Below are positions 54,024-58,559 of a stretch of 58,559 nt of DNA, piece after piece. A program made the translations under genes and the position numbers. Location: assembly GCA_902779185.1 (NCBI GenBank), contig CACZAM010000011.1, positions 1 to 58,559 on the forward strand, given 5' to 3'. Source of the DNA: an uncultured Eubacteriales bacterium (GTDB taxonomy: Bacteria; Bacillota; Clostridia; Peptostreptococcales; Anaerovoracaceae). The notes below the pieces were generated by a model that saw nothing but the letters and a program-made list of their open reading frames with translations, was not told the origin of the DNA and did no database searches. The first letter of the stretch is position 1; the number at the start of each line of letters is the position of its first letter.

Positions 54024-54884
54024 TCACCTGCTGAGGTATATCCTCCCCGCATATGACTCTACCACTCCCTTGATCTCCATTACCGTTACAAGAGAGTTTG
54101 CCAGGCCCGGACTGAAGCCCGTTCCCCTTATGATCTCCTCCATGGTAGCTCCGCTCATTTCTCTTACAAGATCGAATATCCTTTGCTCATCTGAATCCAG
54201 ATCGTTATCCGATATTTCCGTTTTATTCGGGGATGCTCCTATATCTCTTATCATGTCATCGATTATGATCAGCGGCACTGCTCCGTCCCGTATGAGCAGA
54301 TTGCATCCTATGCTGGTCTGGCTGTTTATATTGCCGGGCACGGCATACACGGTCCGCCCCTGTTCGGCGGCGTGTTTTGCGGTTATGAGAGATCCGCTGT
54401 CGAGCCCGGCCTCCACTACAACAAGAGCCTCGGACAGTCCGCTGATTATTCTGTTCCTCGCCGGAAAGTTGCCTTTAAAGCCCTCCTCTTCGGGAGGATA
54501 CTCACTGACAACGAGTCCTCCGTTATCCAGCGCCCTCATCATGAGGCCGCGATTTCGCATCGGCGTCATATGATCGATCCCGCTTCCGAGCACGCCTATG
54601 ACCTTTCCGTCTGCTTCAAGCGCTCCCTCGTGAGAGTATCCGTCTATACCGAGCGCGAGGCCTGAGGTCACCACAAGGCCGCTTTCTGCCAGTCTTCTTC
54701 CTATCATCAGCGCCACGTTCTTTCCGTACACGGTGTTCTTTCTGGCGCCTACCACTCCTATCGACCTTTCCTTCAGGAGCTCATAATTCCCCGTGCAATA
54801 GAGCTGTGCCGGGGGATCCGGTATGTTTCTGAGTTTCTCCGGGTATTCGACCGAATTTATATCTATTTTTACTGTTTTCAACAT
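54024..54884 (-). CDS. dprA: DNA processing protein DprA
   Basis: DprA protects incoming single-stranded DNA and loads RecA during transformation. The 286-residue protein has the Rossmann-type DprA core (GVVGARKNTVYG, TSGLALGIDGYSHEGAL, VLGSGIDHMTP, FPARNRIISGLS, PGNINSQTSIGCN) and a C-terminal winged-helix-like domain (about 225-286). The frame opens at 54926; the ATG at 54884 starts 7 bp after the comM stop, with GGAG embedded in that stop region, and is chosen. comM-dprA-topA is a common gene order. Confidence 0.94.
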   Translation of the reverse strand: MLKTVKIDINSVEYPEKLRNIPDPPAQLYCTGNYELLKERSIGVVGARKNTVYGKNVALMIGRRLAESGLVVTSGLALGIDGYSHEGALEADGKVIGVLGSGIDHMTPMRNRGLMMRALDNGGLVVSEYPPEEEGFKGNFPARNRIISGLSEALVVVEAGLDSGSLITAKHAAEQGRTVYAVPGNINSQTSIGCNLLIRDGAVPLIIIDDMIRDIGASPNKTEISDNDLDSDEQRIFDLVREMSGATMEEIIRGTGFSPGLANSLVTVMEIKGVVESYAGRIYLSR

Positions 54885-54891
54885 TGTTCCA

Positions 54892-56451
54892 TTACTCCTG
54901 CAGTCTATATCCGAGGGCCTCGGCAATATGCTCCATCTTTATATCATCACTGGCATCGAGGTCAGCTATGGTCCTCGCCACCTTCAGCGTCCTCTTATAG
55001 GCTCTTGGAGACATGGCAAAGGCATCGTATGCCCTGTTCATGAACTTCGTCTCCTCCTGCCCAAGATGGCAGTATTTATCAAGATCATGGTCAGGAATCT
55101 CAGAATTGAATATGGTGCGGCCTCTTTCAGCCGCGTACCTGAGCGCGGATTCCACCTGATCTCTCATTTCCCTTGTCGTAAGGCCCTTGCTTCCTCCCGT
55201 CAGTTCGTCATATCCGACTTTCTTCAGGCTGATCTTCATGTCTATCCTGTCCATTATGGGACCGCTGAGCTTGCGCCTGTATCTGTCGAGGTCGGCCTGC
55301 GTGCATGTGCACTCCCTGTCAGGATCGCCGAGGAATCCGCATGGGCACGGGTTTGCCGCCATAACGACCTGAAAATTGCATGGGAATGTATAGGCTTCGC
55401 CTTTCCTGAAATGCGTTATTCTTTTGTCTTCAAGAGGAACCCTGAGCGATTCGATGACGTCCCTGTTGAATTCGCATATCTCATCAAGAAAGAGAACTCC
55501 GTTATGAGCCAGAGTGATCTCTCCCGGTACAGGATACGATCCGCCTCCCACCAGCCCGGCTCTTCCGATAGTATGATGAGGAGCCCTGAAGGGTCTCTTG
55601 TATCTGAGACGTATGCTGTCGTATCCGCGGCCTGCGACCGATCGCACGATGGCCGTCTCAAAAAGCTCGCGATCGGTCATCGCGGGCATCACGCCGGCCA
55701 TTCTGCCCGCGATCATGGTCTTTCCGCATCCGGGACTTCCGACCATGAGCAGGCCGTGCCTTCCTGCCGCCGCTATCACTACAGCCCTTTTGGCGTTCTC
55801 CTGGCCAGCTATATCCGCGAAATCAATATCGTCCGCCGCGGCTTGCGCGCCTTCTTTCTCCGCCTCCAGGATATCCATCGCGTCCGAAGGTCTTACTTTG
55901 CTCACAAGCTCTCCTGAATCCGCCTTCGCGTCAGCTTCCTCAGGATCCATCGACAGGAGCATGGCGCATTCCCTTAGACTGGTGACAGCATATACATTGC
56001 CGCCTGCCAGTGCTGCCTCCGTCCTGTTGGCTTCAGGGACTATTATTCCTTTCAGCCCTATGTCTTTCATATGAAGCATCATAGGAAGAGCTCCCTGCAC
56101 GCCAAGCACCCTGCCGTCAAGCGCCAGTTCTCCTATAATGCCCCATTTATCAAGCATTCGTGTCCGTATGTATCCTTCGCTTGCAAGTATTCCCGCAGCG
56201 ATAGGAAGATCGAGGCAGCTGGAGTTCTTCCTCAGGCTCGCAGGCGTCAGATTTACGGTTATCCGTCCTTTCGGGAATTCATATCCCGAATTGATGACCG
56301 CGTTCTTTATCCTCTCCCGCGACTCCATCACCATGGTCGACGCAAGGCCTGACATTCCTATGCCCGGAAGTCCTCTTGTTATATCCGTTTCAACAAAGAC
56401 CTCACGTCCTTCCATTCCCATACAGACTGCTGATCTTGTTCTGCTGTACAT
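54892..56451 (-). CDS. YifB/ComM-type Mg chelatase-like AAA+ ATPase
   Basis: 519 residues. The N-terminal Lon-like domain begins MYSRTRSAVCMGMEG and contains KGRITVNLTPAS; the AAA+ core has Walker A GSPGCGKTM, Walker B LFLDEICEFN and the Mg chelatase C-terminal domain with a Cys cluster (NPCPCGFLGDPDRECTC). ComM homologues are hexameric helicases that extend branch migration in transformation. The ATG at 56451 has GAGG 6 nt upstream; a GTG at 56463 would overlap yraN. It is the middle gene of yraN-comM-dprA. Confidence 0.93.
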   Translation of the reverse strand: MYSRTRSAVCMGMEGREVFVETDITRGLPGIGMSGLASTMVMESRERIKNAVINSGYEFPKGRITVNLTPASLRKNSSCLDLPIAAGILASEGYIRTRMLDKWGIIGELALDGRVLGVQGALPMMLHMKDIGLKGIIVPEANRTEAALAGGNVYAVTSLRECAMLLSMDPEEADAKADSGELVSKVRPSDAMDILEAEKEGAQAAADDIDFADIAGQENAKRAVVIAAAGRHGLLMVGSPGCGKTMIAGRMAGVMPAMTDRELFETAIVRSVAGRGYDSIRLRYKRPFRAPHHTIGRAGLVGGGSYPVPGEITLAHNGVLFLDEICEFNRDVIESLRVPLEDKRITHFRKGEAYTFPCNFQVVMAANPCPCGFLGDPDRECTCTQADLDRYRRKLSGPIMDRIDMKISLKKVGYDELTGGSKGLTTREMRDQVESALRYAAERGRTIFNSEIPDHDLDKYCHLGQEETKFMNRAYDAFAMSPRAYKRTLKVARTIADLDASDDIKMEHIAEALGYRLQE

Positions 56452-56459
56452 GACCGGCC

Positions 56460-56792
56460 TCACATGCAGTTTTCTATGAGATCAGTCATGATCTCATAGA
56501 CGTCAAACGACAGCTTGTTCCATTGCATCCTGCGGCCCTGAAGGTATTGCTCTGCCGCTCTTTTGATGCGAAGCTGTTTTGCTGCCGTCACAGACTCTGA
56601 AGGGTATCCGTACTGATCTCCATTCCTGGTCTTCACCTCAATGAAGTGAAGGACTCCGTCTTTTATGGCAATAATGTCTATCTCGCCTGCCTTGGTTCTG
56701 TAATTCCTTTCTATAATCTTATAGCCGGAATTCGTCAGCAGATCAGCCGCAAAGTTCTCCCCTATGTCACCCACGTTCTTCCTGTATCTCAT
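56460..56792 (-). CDS. yraN: YraN family protein (UPF0102, nuclease-like fold)
   Basis: A 110-residue protein with the UPF0102 signature: GDIGENFAADLL, AGEIDIIAIKDG and FIEVKTRNGDQYG, the acidic-Lys pattern of Holliday-junction resolvase-like nucleases. Its activity is not established. The frame opens at 56837; the ATG at 56792 follows GGAGG by 8 nt. It ends 8 bp before the comM start. Confidence 0.93.
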   Translation of the reverse strand: MRYRKNVGDIGENFAADLLTNSGYKIIERNYRTKAGEIDIIAIKDGVLHFIEVKTRNGDQYGYPSESVTAAKQLRIKRAAEQYLQGRRMQWNKLSFDVYEIMTDLIENCM

Positions 56793-56876
56793 ACGTAATG
56801 CCTCCTTAAGTTTATCGTGCGATAATGGTAGCAACATGCCGCAAAACTGTCGAACGAAAAACGCACTTATTCCAAC

Positions 56877-56903
56877 AAAAAATGACCTTTTTCAGGTCAT
56901 TTT
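56877..56903 (-). terminator. Terminator of the HAD hydrolase gene
   Basis: 9-bp stem AAAATGACC / GGTCATTTT with a 7-nt loop and T6 on the minus strand; weaker T4 on the plus strand. Confidence 0.8.
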
Positions 56904-56929
56904 CACGGTTTTTTGTTTTTGCCTCATGG

Positions 56930-57784
56930 TCAGCGTTTAAGAACGAACTTCTCTATTGCCAGGGCTACTCCGTCATCGTCATTGCTTGCAGTAATGTAGT
57001 CTGCATGGTCTTTAAGGCCTCCCCATGCATTGGCGACCGCTACGCCTATACCGGCCAGCTCCAGCATCGCCATGTCGTTAGGAGCGTCTCCGCAGCACAT
57101 GAGTTCATCTGTGCTTATCCCCAGCCGGTCAGTCAGCCACAGCAAGGCAGTTTTTTTGCTGGTGTTCGGTCCGCCTACCTCGAGATTGCTCAAAAATGAG
57201 GATGTGATACTCGCGTTCTCTATCGCGAAAACTTTCGGCTTTGCCTCATCCAGCAGTTCGAGAGTCCGGAATACAAAATTTACATTTTCTATCGCATCCT
57301 TATTTTCAAGCATCAGAGCAGCCACGTCAGGAACAGGTCTCCTGCTCCATAAAACGTAATCCGCATTCCTGAACTCGCATCCGTTCTCCTTTACGTCTTC
57401 ATAGTACGACTCGTCTACATAAGCCCTTCCGTCTATGAAGACTTCGATGTCCGCACCGGTCTCTGCCTTGAGTTCAGCAACTCTTTCCACAGCATGAGGA
57501 TCAAGAAAATCACTGTATATCTGCTCACCGCTGTGCAGCAGGTTGACATGCGCGCCATTCGAGGTTATGGCATACTCGATTCCGGTTACTTTCTTTAAAT
57601 GCTCAGGGAGCGATGCATACGAGCGCCCGGTCGACACAACTATATGCGCACCGGCTGCAGCTGCCTCCTCGAGAGTCCTTGCAGTACGCTCGGAGAGGCT
57701 CCCTGAACTGTCAAAAGTGGTCCCGTCAAGATCTAAGGCCACCATCTTTATATTCTTTTTTAACAGATCCGCTTCGTTTTTCAT
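56930..57784 (-). CDS. Cof-type HAD-IIB family phosphatase
   Basis: A 284-residue cytoplasmic phosphatase of the Cof (HAD-IIB) group, usually acting on sugar phosphates or similar small molecules. Motifs: ALDLDGTTFDSSG (nucleophile Asp), VVSTGRSYASLP (motif II), Lys in the ENASITSSF region and CCGDAPNDMAML (motif IV Asp). The substrate cannot be predicted. The ATG at 57784 lacks an obvious ribosome site; a later Met at the DLDGT region would cut the core short, so the first ATG is kept. Confidence 0.88.
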   Translation of the reverse strand: MKNEADLLKKNIKMVALDLDGTTFDSSGSLSERTARTLEEAAAAGAHIVVSTGRSYASLPEHLKKVTGIEYAITSNGAHVNLLHSGEQIYSDFLDPHAVERVAELKAETGADIEVFIDGRAYVDESYYEDVKENGCEFRNADYVLWSRRPVPDVAALMLENKDAIENVNFVFRTLELLDEAKPKVFAIENASITSSFLSNLEVGGPNTSKKTALLWLTDRLGISTDELMCCGDAPNDMAMLELAGIGVAVANAWGGLKDHADYITASNDDDGVALAIEKFVLKR

Positions 57785-57803
57785 AATCTAATAATCAGTA
57801 AAT

Positions 57804-57827
57804 AGCCGCACCCTAAAGGATGCGGCT
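57804..57827 (-). terminator. Weak terminator after the S1-domain gene
   Basis: Minus-strand 10-bp stem AGCCGCATCC / GGGTGCGGCT (one G-U pair), loop TTTA, followed only by ATTTACTG. Termination may be partial, allowing read-through into the HAD gene. Confidence 0.55.
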
Positions 57828-57854
57828 TGTATGGGTCCTATTATGGAATAGTGA

Positions 57855-58559
57855 CTATTCCTCTTCCTTTGCCTCTTCAGCTACCTCTGCCGGTGCTTCA
57901 GCAGGTGCTTCTTCAGCTGCAGGTGCTTCTGCAGGAAGAGTAGCCTTGATGCTCAGGCTGATCCTTCTCTTGTCAGGATCGATCTCCATGATCTTGACAT
58001 TGACAGTCTCGCCGACCTTGAGTTCGTCAAATACGTTCTCAACTCTCTTGTTAGCGATCTCGGAGATGTGTACAAGTCCGTCCAGACCTGCTTCGAGTTC
58101 AACGAATGCACCGTAATCCTTGATCTGAACTACCTTGCCTTCGAGTACATCGCCTACCTGGTACTTCTCGCCTACGAGTGTCCATGGCTCAGGCTGGGTC
58201 TGCTTGAGACCGAGGCTGATCTTGCCCTTCTCTTCGTTGAGTGAGAGGATCTTAACATTGATGATATCACCGATCTTGAGAACTTCCTCAGGGTGTTTGA
58301 GCTTGCCCCAGGAAATCTCAGAGATGTGGAGAAGTCCATCGACTCCGCCGATATCTACGAACGCGCCGTAGTCAGTAAATCTCATGACCTTACCTTCGAC
58401 GATATCGCCGACATTCAGGTTCTCCCAGATCTCAGCTACAGCTTTGCGTTTCTCATCAACCAATATGGCTTTTCTTGAGAATACTGCTCTGTTACGCTTG
58501 GTATCTACTCTGATTACTCTGACATCGAAAGTCTGACCGAGGAACTCTTCTGCGTTTTC
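57855..58559 (-). CDS. S1 RNA-binding domain protein, ribosomal protein S1-like (partial, 5' end outside window)
   Basis: 235 codons are present and the frame stays open to the window end; an internal TTG at 58463 is not a start, because coding clearly continues upstream ([19 protein letters not shown]). Visible are the end of one S1 domain, then two complete ones ([20 protein letters not shown] and [20 protein letters not shown]), then an Ala/Glu-rich tail ([19 protein letters not shown]). In Clostridia such proteins are either ribosomal protein S1 or fused to IspH; the missing 5' part would decide. Confidence 0.9.
   Translation of the reverse strand, partial: ENAEEFLGQTFDVRVIRVDTKRNRAVFSRKAILVDEKRKAVAEIWENLNVGDIVEGKVMRFTDYGAFVDIGGVDGLLHISEISWGKLKHPEEVLKIGDIINVKILSLNEEKGKISLGLKQTQPEPWTLVGEKYQVGDVLEGKVVQIKDYGAFVELEAGLDGLVHISEIANKRVENVFDELKVGETVNVKIMEIDPDKRRISLSIKATLPAEAPAAEEAPAEAPAEVAEEAKEEE

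Overview
This 58.6 kb stretch is almost wholly chromosomal housekeeping DNA from a low-to-mid-GC Gram-positive anaerobe of the class Clostridia. The evidence is AGGAGG-type ribosome binding sites, the PrkC/PrpC pair, ArgR, HslUV, QueH, TmcAL, an Asp23/Gls24 protein, Cys-type L28 and L32, and a class A PBP with a long charged cytoplasmic N-tail. The genus cannot be fixed from sequence alone. No IS element, prophage, integrase or CRISPR array was seen.

Layout. 1-6.3 kb: partial rpmF, a tRNA-Pro(CGG), then a minus-strand run rpmB / asp23-recG-rsmD-coaD-coiled-coil protein-tmcAL. 6.4-14.4 kb, plus strand: a membrane-anchored M20-peptidase-like protein with its metal ligands lost, PBP1A, a sodium symporter, MgtC and a shortened prephenate-dehydratase/ACT protein. 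14.4-21.1 kb: an envelope and lipid neighbourhood (diacylglycerol-kinase-like enzyme, tyrosine phosphatase lipoprotein, membrane glycerophosphodiesterase, polysaccharide deacetylase, hybrid histidine kinase) around an apparently stand-alone structured RNA. 21.1-27.1 kb: ruvCAB-queA-tgt-small protein-rlmD. 27.3-30.5 kb: argR-recN converging on holA, whose leader is a tandem repeat array. 30.9-44.7 kb: one long minus-strand set, queH, asnA, priA-def-fmt-zinc protease-rsmB-prpC-prkC-rsgA-rpe-comEC. 44.8-47.7 kb: a radical SAM protein, a secreted glucosaminidase and an XRE regulator. 47.7-49.1 kb: a 15-gene tRNA operon, one member lacking its 3' end. 49.2-58.6 kb: yraN-comM-dprA, topA-hslV-hslU-yigZ, a HAD phosphatase and a partial S1-domain protein.

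How the genes fit together. Queuosine synthesis (queA, tgt, queH) and other tRNA and rRNA modification (tmcAL, rsmD, rsmB, rlmD) sit with start and end of translation (fmt, def, rsgA). Recombination and replication restart (recG, ruvCAB, recN, priA, holA, topA, dprA, comEC) form the second theme. Wall synthesis and sensing (PBP1A, PrkC, glucosaminidase, deacetylase) form the third.

Points most worth a second look: the orphan RNA at 16543-16667; the holA leader, made of 76-bp repeats that each encode the same 18-residue peptide; the truncated tRNA-Tyr fused directly to tRNA-Gly; the inactivated M20-like protein; and a lipoprotein joining a SAM-hydrolase-like domain to a tyrosine phosphatase. 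Starts were moved to internal codons where the ribosome binding site decided it; each case is stated in its entry.
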